Positions 7,725 through 15,801 of a stretch of 17,572 nucleotides of DNA are shown one piece after another. Source of the stretch: Dysgonamonadaceae bacterium (lineage in GTDB: Bacteria; Bacteroidota; Bacteroidia; Bacteroidales; Azobacteroidaceae); contig JAIRRK010000014.1 in NCBI GenBank assembly GCA_031256015.1, positions 1 through 17,572 of the forward strand, written 5' to 3'. The notes below the pieces were generated by a model that was not told the DNA's origin, ran no database searches, and was given only the letters and a program-made list of their open reading frames with translations. Numbering within the stretch: position 1 is the stretch's first letter; each line of letters opens with the position of its first letter. Both the position numbers and the translations under genes were made by a program.

Positions 7725-9701
7725 TCAAAATGTAAATTTCACACCTAATCGAAACGATCTTCCGGGCATGGGGTAAGAGCGAACGATTTCATATTGTTGA
7801 TTGTAAATATTCAAACATTCAGCAGATAAATGAACATTGAATTGTTTCCAATCCATTTGTTTGATTAAAGAAATACCGTGGTCGGAATAAGGTTTCATGC
7901 GGTATTCCGTTTCTTCGGTTTGTATGTAATAACGTTCTCCGCTACAGATAAAATTATAATTGACATTCAGCCATTTTGTTTTAAACGAAAGATGTCCTGA
8001 AGCTGAATGTTTAGGCGTGTAAGGCAATATCAACTCTTTTTGGTCTTTTTTATCCAGAACATTTTGATAACTGTAGTTTCCGCTTATTTCAGCAATAATA
8101 TCTTGACTGACATTGACATGAAACTCCAAACCGACATCAAATCCTTTGATGTTTACTTCTCCGTGATTTCTTACCGAAGAATTAAAATGATTGGGACCGG
8201 GGCCGATGACAATTTTGTTCTCTACCTTATTATAATAGGCATAGATAGAAAAAGAAAAATAAGGAAATATTATTCCTTGTGACCGATTTACAACTATTCC
8301 GACATTATATTGATTTGCATTTTCGGGTTTCAGATTTCGAGCTACACTCGAATAATATAAATCGCCGAAAGTAGGTAATCGGTATGAGTTTTTGTAAAAG
8401 GCCCTTATCCGTAAAGAACGTTCTTCAAACGGACGGACAGATAAACCGATGTAAGGAGAAAAATGATTTCCGGTTGATTTTTTATCCGAATTGTTATTTG
8501 AATCAGATACGTAATGATTTAATAAACTTCCGGTTACAATAAGTCGGGAAGTTTGATATTTGCCTGAAAGCGCACTCAGCCAAGTAACTCTTGATACATG
8601 GATGGTGTCGTGGTCGAACTTTCCGTAAATTCCGTCATTGGAAAAAGAAAAAGATAACCGATCGGTTGGTTTATATAGGAATGCAGCATTTAAGTAGTAC
8701 TCATTTTGGTCGTAATTGCCTTGACTGTTCCATTTTTTATTTTGATAATCCATAGACGAAAAATCGAATTTTGCATTGCTTTGAAAACGCCATTTCTTAT
8801 TTAGCGGTTGTGTATAATTCGCCTGAGAAAAGAAATTTTTATCTTGAATCCGTTCGCCTGCATTTTCCGGATTGTAAAAAATCGAAGGACCCGGAATCCC
8901 TCTTTCCGAATCGAAATAAAATACTTTCAACAGGAGTCGTCCTCCGTTTTTGAAATGGCCGTTTAGATTCGCTTCAAGCTTTAGAGTTTCAACATCTGAA
9001 TTTATTCTTCTTTTGCTCGCAATGGAATCATTTCGAAATCCATACGTTTGTTTGTAAGAGTAATTTCCTTTACTTGAAATATATTCGACGGAAGCATTTG
9101 TGGAAAATCGCTCATTGAATGAAGACCTGAAAGCGAATACCGGATTGATTAATCCGTATGAACCGGTTTTCAATCCGACATTGAATTCTCTTTTTTTGAC
9201 AGGACGAGTACCCAAAGGTTGCGTAAAAATATTCAAACTTCCTCCTAAAGCTAAAGTCCCGGCGGGTTGAAAAATATCGTCGCTTTCTCCGATATTTAGT
9301 CGGAGCATTTCTACATTTTCAAGCGAAAACCGACCTAAATCGATTTGCCCGGTCATGTAATTTGTCATCGGAATACCGTCGTAAACAACCGTTGTGTAAT
9401 TGGCTCCCATATTACGTAACGAAACCGTTTTCAGTCCACCCGTTCCGCCGTAATCTTTCACTTGAACACCGGAAAAGAATTTGATGGCATCCGTAATTTG
9501 AAATGCTCCTGTTTTCTCAAAATGCTCTTTGGATAATATTTGTTGCGGAGAAGTTGCTAAGTTAGAAATAGGTAATCGTTGCGTTTCATTCACCTCAACA
9601 GCAGGTAAATCGTGAATTTTGATTGTGTCGGATTGAGCATTTACATAGATGCCCGAACAAAATCCGAAAACAAAAAATGAAACTATTTTCCTTAAAGACA
9701 T
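7725..9701 (-). CDS. btuB: TonB-dependent vitamin B12 receptor
   Basis: This is a 658-residue outer-membrane TonB-dependent transporter. The signal peptide ends near YVNAQ. A TonB-box-like segment HDLPAVEV follows, then the plug domain (FFSGVQVKDYGGTGGLKTVSLRNMG, VVYDGIPM, GTLALGGSLNI). The rest is a 22-strand-type barrel ending in the typical C-terminal signature FRLGVKFTF. It lacks the N-terminal carboxypeptidase-regulatory domain of SusC-type receptors, so it is the simpler BtuB/cirA-like form. It is the first gene downstream of the cobalamin riboswitch and is followed by btuG, its lid partner, after 49 bp. Its leader from the end of the riboswitch to the ATG is about 130 nt and AT-rich. 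Other corrinoids besides B12 may also be substrates. Confidence 0.9.
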   Translation of the reverse strand: MSLRKIVSFFVFGFCSGIYVNAQSDTIKIHDLPAVEVNETQRLPISNLATSPQQILSKEHFEKTGAFQITDAIKFFSGVQVKDYGGTGGLKTVSLRNMGANYTTVVYDGIPMTNYMTGQIDLGRFSLENVEMLRLNIGESDDIFQPAGTLALGGSLNIFTQPLGTRPVKKREFNVGLKTGSYGLINPVFAFRSSFNERFSTNASVEYISSKGNYSYKQTYGFRNDSIASKRRINSDVETLKLEANLNGHFKNGGRLLLKVFYFDSERGIPGPSIFYNPENAGERIQDKNFFSQANYTQPLNKKWRFQSNAKFDFSSMDYQNKKWNSQGNYDQNEYYLNAAFLYKPTDRLSFSFSNDGIYGKFDHDTIHVSRVTWLSALSGKYQTSRLIVTGSLLNHYVSDSNNNSDKKSTGNHFSPYIGLSVRPFEERSLRIRAFYKNSYRLPTFGDLYYSSVARNLKPENANQYNVGIVVNRSQGIIFPYFSFSIYAYYNKVENKIVIGPGPNHFNSSVRNHGEVNIKGFDVGLEFHVNVSQDIIAEISGNYSYQNVLDKKDQKELILPYTPKHSASGHLSFKTKWLNVNYNFICSGERYYIQTEETEYRMKPYSDHGISLIKQMDWKQFNVHLSAECLNIYNQQYEIVRSYPMPGRSFRLGVKFTF

Positions 9702-9831
9702 ATTGTTTAATGTTCAAAAATTGCTCAAAATAATTTCGATGTAAGCGGATGATGAAAAAGACAAAGTAAATGAAAATCATTTAAGTGTCCCACAGCTTTT
9801 TACCTCGAAAGCTATTGAAACTCAATACACA
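9702..9831 (-). promoter_or_regulatory. btuB leader downstream of the riboswitch aptamer (expression platform)
   Basis: No gene lies here. Two small hairpins are visible: AGCTTT/AAAGCT (9794-9813, 8-nt loop) and TAAATGA/TCATTTA (9767-9783, 3-nt loop). In the mRNA sense the second is followed by CTTTGTCTTTTTC. Neither is a strong GC-rich terminator. The platform may therefore act on translation of btuB or through a weak terminator; the sequence does not decide between these. Confidence 0.4.
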
Positions 9832-10021
9832 AAGGCAGGTCTTCTGACTTACTTTGGTTTTGCATAGCCTTCCCGATAAAAATCAGTGGCAAGAGAGAAT
9901 TTGCAAAACCTTTCAATAATCTACTCGATTATTTCAAAAGTTTACAGCAGCGGGACTGTTCAGGATTTTCACCTGATTCCCTTTTAATCATTTCCTTCGG
10001 TGAGAAGAAAAAAGAACCTTT
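9832..10021 (-). promoter_or_regulatory. Cobalamin (B12) riboswitch
   Basis: Read on the minus strand, all main conserved blocks of the cobalamin aptamer appear in order: AAAGGTTC (P1 side, 10014-10021), GGTGAAAATCC (9963-9973), CAGTCCCGCTGCTGTAA, GCCACTG (9884-9890), GGGAAGGC (9867-9874) and the 3' B12 box AAGTCAGAAGACCTGCC (9834-9850). The B12 box matches the published consensus at all but one position. It precedes btuB, btuG and btuF, so cobalamin binding should repress their expression. The aptamer begins only a few bases after a promoter -7 box, so it probably starts almost at the 5' end of the mRNA. Confidence 0.95.
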
Positions 10022-10028
10022 ATCGGGA

Positions 10029-10036
10029 CAAAGATA
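10029..10036 (-). promoter_or_regulatory. Probable -7 box of the btuB-btuG-btuF operon
   Basis: On the minus strand the bases read TATCTTTG, an exact match to the Bacteroidota TAnnTTTG box. Transcription would start around 10022-10024, at the edge of the riboswitch aptamer. The -33 TTTG is not clear: the nearest candidate, ATTG at 10061-10064, is spaced 24 bp away. The placement right before the aptamer is the main support. Confidence 0.55.
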
Positions 10037-10079
10037 GTCTTTTTTTGAAATTTTTTTATGCAATTTCCTTTTTTTAGAC

Positions 10080-10087
10080 TACTTTTG
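10080..10087 (+). promoter_or_regulatory. Probable -7 box of corA
   Basis: TACTTTTG fits TAnnTTTG and lies 68 bp before the corA ATG. A near-match TTTA (10055-10058) is 21 bp upstream in place of the -33 TTTG. It lies 43 bp from the oppositely directed btuB promoter box, so the two promoters share one short AT-rich region. Confidence 0.4.
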
Positions 10088-10155
10088 TCTACCTCTTTTG
10101 TGAGAGCGAGATGGATTAATCGGGTGGTTTACCTTTTATTAAGTGTTTGTAAATT

Positions 10156-11094
10156 ATGGCAGAGTTCAAACTTTTTTACCGCAAAGACGGAGCGATTAAA
10201 GTTAGTCGCAGTTTAGAATTTCTAAAAAAAACACCTACGGATCAATTTTTATGGATTGACCTTAATGATGTGGACGAAGAAATTGAATCTCAATTAGAGG
10301 AATTTTTGAAAATTTATATTCAGGAAGAAGAAGAAATGATCGAGATTGAAACGTCGTCTCGTTATATAGAAACTCGTGATACGTTGGTTGTAAATGCAAA
10401 CTTTTTGATGAGTACCTACGAAAAAAGTCCGGTTTCTTTCATTATGAAAAATAACATTTTGATTTCGGTTCGCAGCGATGATTTAAGTTCGTTTACGGAA
10501 ACCGTGAAAAAAGTGTTTGCCAGTCCTGAAAATTATCCGACCGGTTATCATGTGTTTTTAACGCTCATGGAGACCCGTGTAGAGTTCGATGCTGATATGA
10601 TTGAAGATATTACTCGTGAAATTACGCATTTAAGTAATGGTATTCAGGATGCCGACGAAACAGCTCTGCTGGAAATAAAGAATTTGCAGGAAAAAACAAT
10701 GATGTTTCGGGAAAATGCAATAGATAAACAACGAGCTGTGTCCAATATGTTGCGGAGCAATGTTGTTCCGGATGATTTGCAGGCAAAATTAACGATTTTA
10801 ATCAAGGACATCAATTCTCTTTTGGAACATATTCGATTTAGTTTCGACCGTTTGGATTATCTTCAAGATACTTTCCTCGGATTATTGAATATTGAACAAA
10901 ATAAGATTATTAAAATATTTACGATTGTTTCGGTTATTTTCATGCCGCCGACACTCATCGCAAGTATTTACGGAATGAACTTCGATTTTATGCCCGAACT
11001 GAATTGGAAATATGGTTACTTATTTTCTGTTTTACTGATGATTGCCTCTTCCATGGCTATTTTGGTTTTCTTCAAAAAGAAAAAATACCTGTAA
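10156..11094 (+). CDS. corA: CorA-type divalent metal-ion (Mg2+/Co2+) channel
   Basis: CorA forms pentameric inner-membrane channels for magnesium, and often cobalt or nickel. This 312-residue protein has the usual large cytoplasmic N-terminal domain with long helices, then two C-terminal membrane segments: TIVSVIFMPPTLIASIYG and LFSVLLMIASSMAILVFF. The signature GMN is at residues 273-275 at the end of the first segment, followed by the acidic outer loop (FMPELNW). The C-terminus is a short basic tail, KKKKYL. The gene is transcribed away from the B12 riboswitch. Cobalt transport next to cobalamin uptake may be meaningful or a coincidence; nothing in the sequence shows shared control. No clear terminator follows. 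Confidence 0.92.
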   Translation: MAEFKLFYRKDGAIKVSRSLEFLKKTPTDQFLWIDLNDVDEEIESQLEEFLKIYIQEEEEMIEIETSSRYIETRDTLVVNANFLMSTYEKSPVSFIMKNNILISVRSDDLSSFTETVKKVFASPENYPTGYHVFLTLMETRVEFDADMIEDITREITHLSNGIQDADETALLEIKNLQEKTMMFRENAIDKQRAVSNMLRSNVVPDDLQAKLTILIKDINSLLEHIRFSFDRLDYLQDTFLGLLNIEQNKIIKIFTIVSVIFMPPTLIASIYGMNFDFMPELNWKYGYLFSVLLMIASSMAILVFFKKKKYL

Positions 11095-11174
11095 AACATT
11101 TTAATGAAGAGAAAATAATTAATATAAATAAAACGTTACATATACAATAATTATAAATAATAAATCAGAATATT

Positions 11175-12227
11175 ATGAGAAAGACAATGCTTGTTTTACT
11201 GTTGGGATTATCGATTTTTTCTTGCAAAAAAGAAAAAGGAGAAACGGCTACTTTATCGGGTTTGGAATATGCTAAATTTGAACAAACCGATGCGAACGGA
11301 AAAGTAAATAAACTGTATGTAATAAGAAATGCTGCCGGAATGGAAGTCGCAATAACCAATATGGGAGCTCGAATCGTTTCTATTTTGGTGCCGGATAAGG
11401 ACGGAAATATGAAAAATGTCATGAAAGGATATGACAATATTCAACCTTATTTGCAATTGACCGACTACAAAGGGGCGGTTTTAGGCCGCTATGCCGGTCG
11501 TATTTCCGAAAAAGGAATTAATATCGACAGAGTGAAGTATACACTGCGGACCAATGAAAATAAAACGATGTTAAACGGAGGTCCTCGTGGGTTTAGCACT
11601 CAATATTTTACCATTGAACAAAATGCAGCCAATTCGTTGAGTTGTAATTACCTTTCAAAACACAACGAAGAAGGATTTCCGGGTAATCTGGATTTGCAAG
11701 TGGCATATACATTGACTGACAGCAACGAATTAGTTATAGCTTACGATGCTTTTACGGATAGAGGCACATTCGCTAATATTACGAATCAAATGCATTTTAA
11801 TCTTTCAGGAGCAGATGCAATGTCCGTTACGGATCAATCATTGTTTGTAGATGCTCTTACTTATTTGGAAACCGATGAAAATAAAATTCCAACGGGGAAA
11901 ATTATTCCGGTAAGAGGTACCGAATTTGATTTTACGGAAGCCCGTCCTGTTTCATCTTCTTATGATCTGACTTTGATTTGGAATAAAGACGATTCTGCGG
12001 GAGATAAATTAGCCGCAAAATTATCAAGTGCAACAACAGGTATTAATGTAGAAGTTTACACTACAGAACCGGGAGTGTATTTAATGACTCCGGATCAATC
12101 GACTGTTGTCCTTCAAACGCAACATTTCCCGGATTCTCCCAACCAAGAAGCTTTCCCTTCTACGGTTATTCGTCCGGATCAACCTTTCAAGAGTCGCACA
12201 ATTTACAAGTTCGGAATTGAAAAATAA
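11175..12227 (+). CDS. Aldose 1-epimerase-fold lipoprotein lacking catalytic residues
   Basis: This 350-residue lipoprotein has a signal ending in IFSC (Cys17), so it acts outside the inner membrane. The rest matches the galactose mutarotase (GalM) fold across its whole length: GARIVSILVPDKDG, GRYAGRIS, LNGGPRGF, NEEGFPGNLDLQVAYTL, NITNQMHFNLSG, EVYTTEPGV, TQHFPDSPNQ and FPSTVIRP. The key residues differ from active enzymes. The acid histidine of TNHSYFNL is Gln205, the base glutamate of CLETQ is Gln314, and the substrate histidine of LHGG is Asn134. The aspartate equivalent to human Asp243 seems kept (Asp264), but its neighbours are changed. It is therefore probably not a working mutarotase; sugar binding or sensing is a possible role. 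It stands alone between corA and the murF unit, with its own terminator. The fold call is firm and the function is unknown. Confidence 0.85.
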   Translation: MRKTMLVLLLGLSIFSCKKEKGETATLSGLEYAKFEQTDANGKVNKLYVIRNAAGMEVAITNMGARIVSILVPDKDGNMKNVMKGYDNIQPYLQLTDYKGAVLGRYAGRISEKGINIDRVKYTLRTNENKTMLNGGPRGFSTQYFTIEQNAANSLSCNYLSKHNEEGFPGNLDLQVAYTLTDSNELVIAYDAFTDRGTFANITNQMHFNLSGADAMSVTDQSLFVDALTYLETDENKIPTGKIIPVRGTEFDFTEARPVSSSYDLTLIWNKDDSAGDKLAAKLSSATTGINVEVYTTEPGVYLMTPDQSTVVLQTQHFPDSPNQEAFPSTVIRPDQPFKSRTIYKFGIEK

Positions 12228-12249
12228 ATAACAAAAGAATAGATTGCTG

Positions 12250-12298
12250 TGCCGATGAATTGATAGGAAAACATTGATTCATCGGCATATTGTATCTT
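12250..12298 (+). terminator. Hairpin terminator after the GalM-like gene
   Basis: TGCCGATGAAT (12250-12260) pairs perfectly with ATTCATCGGCA (12277-12287), an 11-bp stem with a 16-nt loop. It begins 23 bp after the stop codon. The following TATTGTATCTT is only partly T-rich, so termination may be incomplete or may need help. Confidence 0.6.
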
Positions 12299-12318
12299 AA
12301 GACATTAACAAATTACTT

Positions 12319-12495
12319 ATGCAACAACTATTTTACGGAATCGGCATTATCGTATTAATAATTCTTGCCAATCATTTTATGAGGAAAGTAAAAGATGAAT
12401 CGGAGGAGATTGATTCGGCAGATTCCAAAGAAAACGAAAATAGTGACGAAGTTCATCATGACGCCAAACATTCGGGAAATAGCGAAAATAATTGA
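12319..12495 (+). CDS. Small single-pass membrane protein overlapping murF
   Basis: This open frame of 58 residues starts with ATG and ends in TGA inside the murF-alr gene. The N-terminus, LFYGIGIIVLIILANHF, is a clear membrane helix. A basic turn MRKVK and then a highly acidic, hydrophilic tail rich in E, D, S, N and H follow. The helix with positive residues after it suggests a bitopic protein with a cytoplasmic tail. It begins 31 bp after the terminator hairpin of the preceding gene and overlaps the chosen murF start (12458) by 38 bp, so it would be the first gene of the murF-alr-DUF1460 unit, and translational coupling is possible. I do not recognise a family. The helix and the neat placement argue for a real gene; its small size is the main doubt. 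Confidence 0.6.
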   Translation: MQQLFYGIGIIVLIILANHFMRKVKDESEEIDSADSKENENSDEVHHDAKHSGNSENN

Positions 12496-14932
12496 TGCGG
12501 AAACAAATATTCGGGTTCCGGAAAGTAAAATCGATATTTTACTGACGGATAGCCGTTCTCTTTCTGAGCCTAAAACCACGCTGTTTTTTGCGTTGACAAC
12601 GGAACATAACGATGGGCATCGATATATTTCGGAACTTTATGAAAAAGGAGTTCGGAATTTTGTGGTTTTACGGAGCTATAACGAAGAAAATAATATTTCG
12701 GAAGCCAATTACCTTCGGGTGGCCGATACTTTGCAGGCGTTGCAGGTTTTAGCTGCTAATCATCGCAAACAATTTTCTATTCCGGTGTTGGGCATTACGG
12801 GAAGCAACGGAAAAACAATCGTAAAAGAATGGTTGTATCAACTATTGCATGATCAATTTACCGTTGTTCGTTCTCCTCGCAGTTATAATTCTCAAACCGG
12901 CGTGCCTCTTTCTGTTTGGCAATTGAATGAGCAAACGCAATTGGGTATTTTTGAAGCCGGAATATCTCTACCGGGGGAAATGAAAAGTCTGAAAACGATT
13001 ATTCAACCCACTATCGGATTATTTACAACCATAGGAGAGGCTCATCAGGAAAATTTCTTTTCTCAAGAAGAAAAATGTTTGGAAAAACTGATTCTTTTTG
13101 AAGATGCAGAAAAAATTATTTACAACGAAGACCTGCTTTTGGTTAAATATTGTATGGAAAAGAAAGGGTTTTCCGGAAAAACTTTCTCTTGGTCTTTGAA
13201 AAATGAAAAGGCTCCGCTTTATATAACCGAAATTAAAAAATCGATTAGTCAGACAGTTATAAGCGGATTGCTTACTACTTGTAATCGGCCGTTTTCAATA
13301 AAAATTCCGTTTACCGATGAGGCAAGTATTGAGAATGCTATTCACGTTTTGGCTCTCGTCTTGTATTTGAATCTTGATATATCACACTTGTCCGAACGAT
13401 TTGAAAAGTTGGAACCTGTTGCCATGCGTTTGGATGTAAATAAAGGGATGAATGGCAATATTCTTATTAATGATACGTATAATTCCGACATTAACTCGTT
13501 ATCGATTGCTTTGGATTTTTTATCGCGCCGCTCGGTCGACAAAGAAATGAAACGGGTTCTTATTTTATCGGATATACTTCAATCGGGAATGGTTCCCGCC
13601 GCTTTTTATCGGAATGTAGCTGAATTAATTCATGGGAAGGATGTTCAGCATATCATCGGAATCGGTCCAAACCTGATTTCTCACTCCAACCTTTTCCATA
13701 TTGAAAAAGATTTTTATCCGACAACGGAAAGTTTTCTTGAATCAAAAAAATATCGTTCATTAAAAGATTCGATTATTTTAATCAAAGGCTCTCGTCAGTT
13801 TCGATTTGAGTGGATTTCGGAGCAATTGTCGGAGAAATCTCATCAAACGGTTTTAGAGGTTAATTTAGATGCCGTCATTCATAACTTGAAGTATTTTCAA
13901 TCAAAGCTTCCGCCGGATACAAAAATTATCTGCATGGTTAAAGCTTTTGGTTACGGAGTAGGTTCTTATGAATTGGCTAAAACCTTGCAAGAACGAGGAG
14001 CCGATTATTTGGCCGTCGCTTTAGCCGACGAAGGAGCCGAGCTTCGTCGTGAAGGAATTTCCATGCCTGTTATGGTTATGAATCCGGAAGAACATGCTTT
14101 CAACACTTTATTTGAATACAATCTGGAACCGGAAATATACAATATGAATATGTTGGATTCCATTATTCGGGAAACCGAACGCCGAGCAATATTAAATTAT
14201 CCTATTCATATTAAGTTCGATACCGGAATGAATCGATTGGGATTTGATTCGCGAGACATTCCGCTTATTTCCGTGAAGTTGAACAAACAAACCGGAGTTG
14301 TCGTAAAATCCGTCTTTTCTCATTTGGCCGGAAGCGATTCTCCTTTGTTGGACGATTTTACGCGAAAACAAATAGAATTATTTAAAAGGGATGCCGACCG
14401 GATAGAAGGATTACTGAAATATCCGATTATGCGACATTTATTGAATTCGGCAGGGATTGAACGCTTTCCGGATGCTCATTTCGATTTGGTGCGTTTAGGA
14501 ATCGGATTATATGGAATTTCCGCTGTTGATAAAAATGTGTTACAACCGGTGGCCACACTTAAAACCCGAATCTTACAAATCAGAGAAGTGGAAAAAGGCA
14601 ATACCGTGGGTTATGGCCGAAAAGGAGTTTTGAATAGGGATGCTCGCATTGCTGTTATTCCGGTCGGATACGCCGATGGTTTAGATAGAAAATTGGGCAA
14701 TGGAAACGGAAAAGTTCAAATAGGAAATCAACAAGCCCCGATCATAGGAAATATTTGTATGGATATTTCAATGATTGATGTAACGGATATTCAGGCAGAA
14801 GAAGGAGATGAAGTCATTATTTTCGGAAAAGACATTCCCGTTTCTCATTTGGCCGAGCAATTAGAAACGATTCCGTATGAAATATTAACCTCTATTTCAC
14901 CCAGAGTGAAAAGAATTTATTACAAAGAATGA
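12458..14932 (+). CDS. murF/alr: Bifunctional MurF ligase / alanine racemase fusion
   Basis: The protein joins two steps of cell-wall precursor synthesis. The N-terminal part (about residues 1-445) is MurF, which adds D-Ala-D-Ala to UDP-MurNAc-tripeptide; the C-terminal part (about 460-824) is a PLP-dependent alanine racemase. MurF motifs are the ATP loop GITGSNGKT (112-120), NSQTGVPLSVW, TIGEAHQENF and INDTYNSDINSL (from 337). Racemase motifs are CMVKAFGYG with the PLP lysine K495, GMNRLGF, VGYGRKG with the catalytic tyrosine Y719, PVGYADGLDR and NICMDISMID. I start at ATG 12458 (MTPNIREIAKIID), which matches the usual MurF beginning. The longer in-frame ATG at 12395 would add 21 basic residues that are really the small upstream gene read in another frame. 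This fusion is known and characteristic of Bacteroidota. It overlaps the next gene as ATGA. Confidence 0.93.
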   Translation: MTPNIREIAKIIDAETNIRVPESKIDILLTDSRSLSEPKTTLFFALTTEHNDGHRYISELYEKGVRNFVVLRSYNEENNISEANYLRVADTLQALQVLAANHRKQFSIPVLGITGSNGKTIVKEWLYQLLHDQFTVVRSPRSYNSQTGVPLSVWQLNEQTQLGIFEAGISLPGEMKSLKTIIQPTIGLFTTIGEAHQENFFSQEEKCLEKLILFEDAEKIIYNEDLLLVKYCMEKKGFSGKTFSWSLKNEKAPLYITEIKKSISQTVISGLLTTCNRPFSIKIPFTDEASIENAIHVLALVLYLNLDISHLSERFEKLEPVAMRLDVNKGMNGNILINDTYNSDINSLSIALDFLSRRSVDKEMKRVLILSDILQSGMVPAAFYRNVAELIHGKDVQHIIGIGPNLISHSNLFHIEKDFYPTTESFLESKKYRSLKDSIILIKGSRQFRFEWISEQLSEKSHQTVLEVNLDAVIHNLKYFQSKLPPDTKIICMVKAFGYGVGSYELAKTLQERGADYLAVALADEGAELRREGISMPVMVMNPEEHAFNTLFEYNLEPEIYNMNMLDSIIRETERRAILNYPIHIKFDTGMNRLGFDSRDIPLISVKLNKQTGVVVKSVFSHLAGSDSPLLDDFTRKQIELFKRDADRIEGLLKYPIMRHLLNSAGIERFPDAHFDLVRLGIGLYGISAVDKNVLQPVATLKTRILQIREVEKGNTVGYGRKGVLNRDARIAVIPVGYADGLDRKLGNGNGKVQIGNQQAPIIGNICMDISMIDVTDIQAEEGDEVIIFGKDIPVSHLAEQLETIPYEILTSISPRVKRIYYKE

Positions 14933-15801
14933 AAAACTTATTGAAATCATGCTTGGTCGTCTTTTGGCTTTTCATTTTCAACACAATATTATTGTATGCA
15001 CAAGATACACTGAATGTTGAAGATGAAAAGATAGTCCGCGTATTTTTAGATTCTTTTCGGGCGCAAACTAATTCGACGGACCAAACTTCTCCGAACGAAC
15101 GACTGGTTTTAGCCGCTCGTTATTTTATGGGAACGCCTTATAAAGAAAAAACTTTGGAATTAAACGAAGAAGAAGATTTAATTATTAATTTGATAGAATT
15201 AGATTGTACTACCCTGATTGAAAATTGCATAGCTTTAGTACGAACATCCTATTCGTCGTATCTCGATTTTGATTATTTTTCTCTTCAATTGAAATATATT
15301 CGATACAGAAACGGAATAATTCAAGGATATCCTTCCCGGTTGCATTATATGGCTGATTGGATTACCGATAATATTAATAAAGGAATAATAGAAGACATTA
15401 CTCATGCGATAGGAGGGAAGAAATTTTATCCGCAAGTGGAATTTATGTCTTCGCATCCGAATTTATATCCTCAATTGAAAAACAACCGGAAAAATACAGA
15501 GGAAATAAAAAAGATAGAAACGAATATTAATCAACGTACTACTTATTACTACGTTCCCCAAAGAGAGATTTCGGAAAAACAATCGCTTATCAAAAACGGA
15601 GATATTATTTGTTTTACGACAAATATACAAGGATTGGATGTTTCGCATATCGGTATTGCGTATTGGAATAAAGGCCAGTTAACCTTTATTCATGCTTCAT
15701 CCAAACACAAAAAAGTTTTGATTAATCCCGAGTCGTTACTTGATTATTGTCTGATGATGAAAAATAATACGGGAATTATGGTTTTGCGTTTACTGAATTG
15801 A
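14929..15801 (+). CDS. Exported DUF1460 protein (NlpC/P60-like cell-wall amidase/peptidase)
   Basis: This 290-residue protein has an N-terminal signal peptide (hydrophobic FWLFIFNTILLYAQ) and the DUF1460 fold, a cysteine-peptidase relative of NlpC/P60 annotated as N-acetylmuramoyl-L-alanine amidase-like. The likely catalytic residues are Cys93 in LDCTTLIEN and His240 in DVSHIGIAYW; His255 in FIHASSKHKKV is the probable third polar residue. Other family motifs are YFMGTPYKEKTLEL and GYPSRLHYMADWI. It probably acts on peptidoglycan stem peptides in the periplasm, but the exact bond is not known from sequence. Its ATG overlaps the murF-alr stop (ATGA), so it is translationally coupled to that gene, which links peptidoglycan synthesis and turnover. 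No transmembrane segment besides the signal is seen. Confidence 0.85.
   Translation: MKNLLKSCLVVFWLFIFNTILLYAQDTLNVEDEKIVRVFLDSFRAQTNSTDQTSPNERLVLAARYFMGTPYKEKTLELNEEEDLIINLIELDCTTLIENCIALVRTSYSSYLDFDYFSLQLKYIRYRNGIIQGYPSRLHYMADWITDNINKGIIEDITHAIGGKKFYPQVEFMSSHPNLYPQLKNNRKNTEEIKKIETNINQRTTYYYVPQREISEKQSLIKNGDIICFTTNIQGLDVSHIGIAYWNKGQLTFIHASSKHKKVLINPESLLDYCLMMKNNTGIMVLRLLN

Noticed and set aside
12395..12457. Longer N-terminus for MurF-Alr starting at the ATG at 12395
   Set aside because: The extra 21 residues are highly basic, do not resemble MurF, and come from reading the 58-residue membrane-protein frame in another phase. The ATG at 12458 gives a normal MurF start.
13460..13490. MurF motif NDTYNSDINS differing from the usual DDTYNANPDS as a sign of an inactive ligase
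   Set aside because: From memory, Bacteroidota MurF-Alr fusions commonly carry this variant, and the ATP loop and other motifs are intact.
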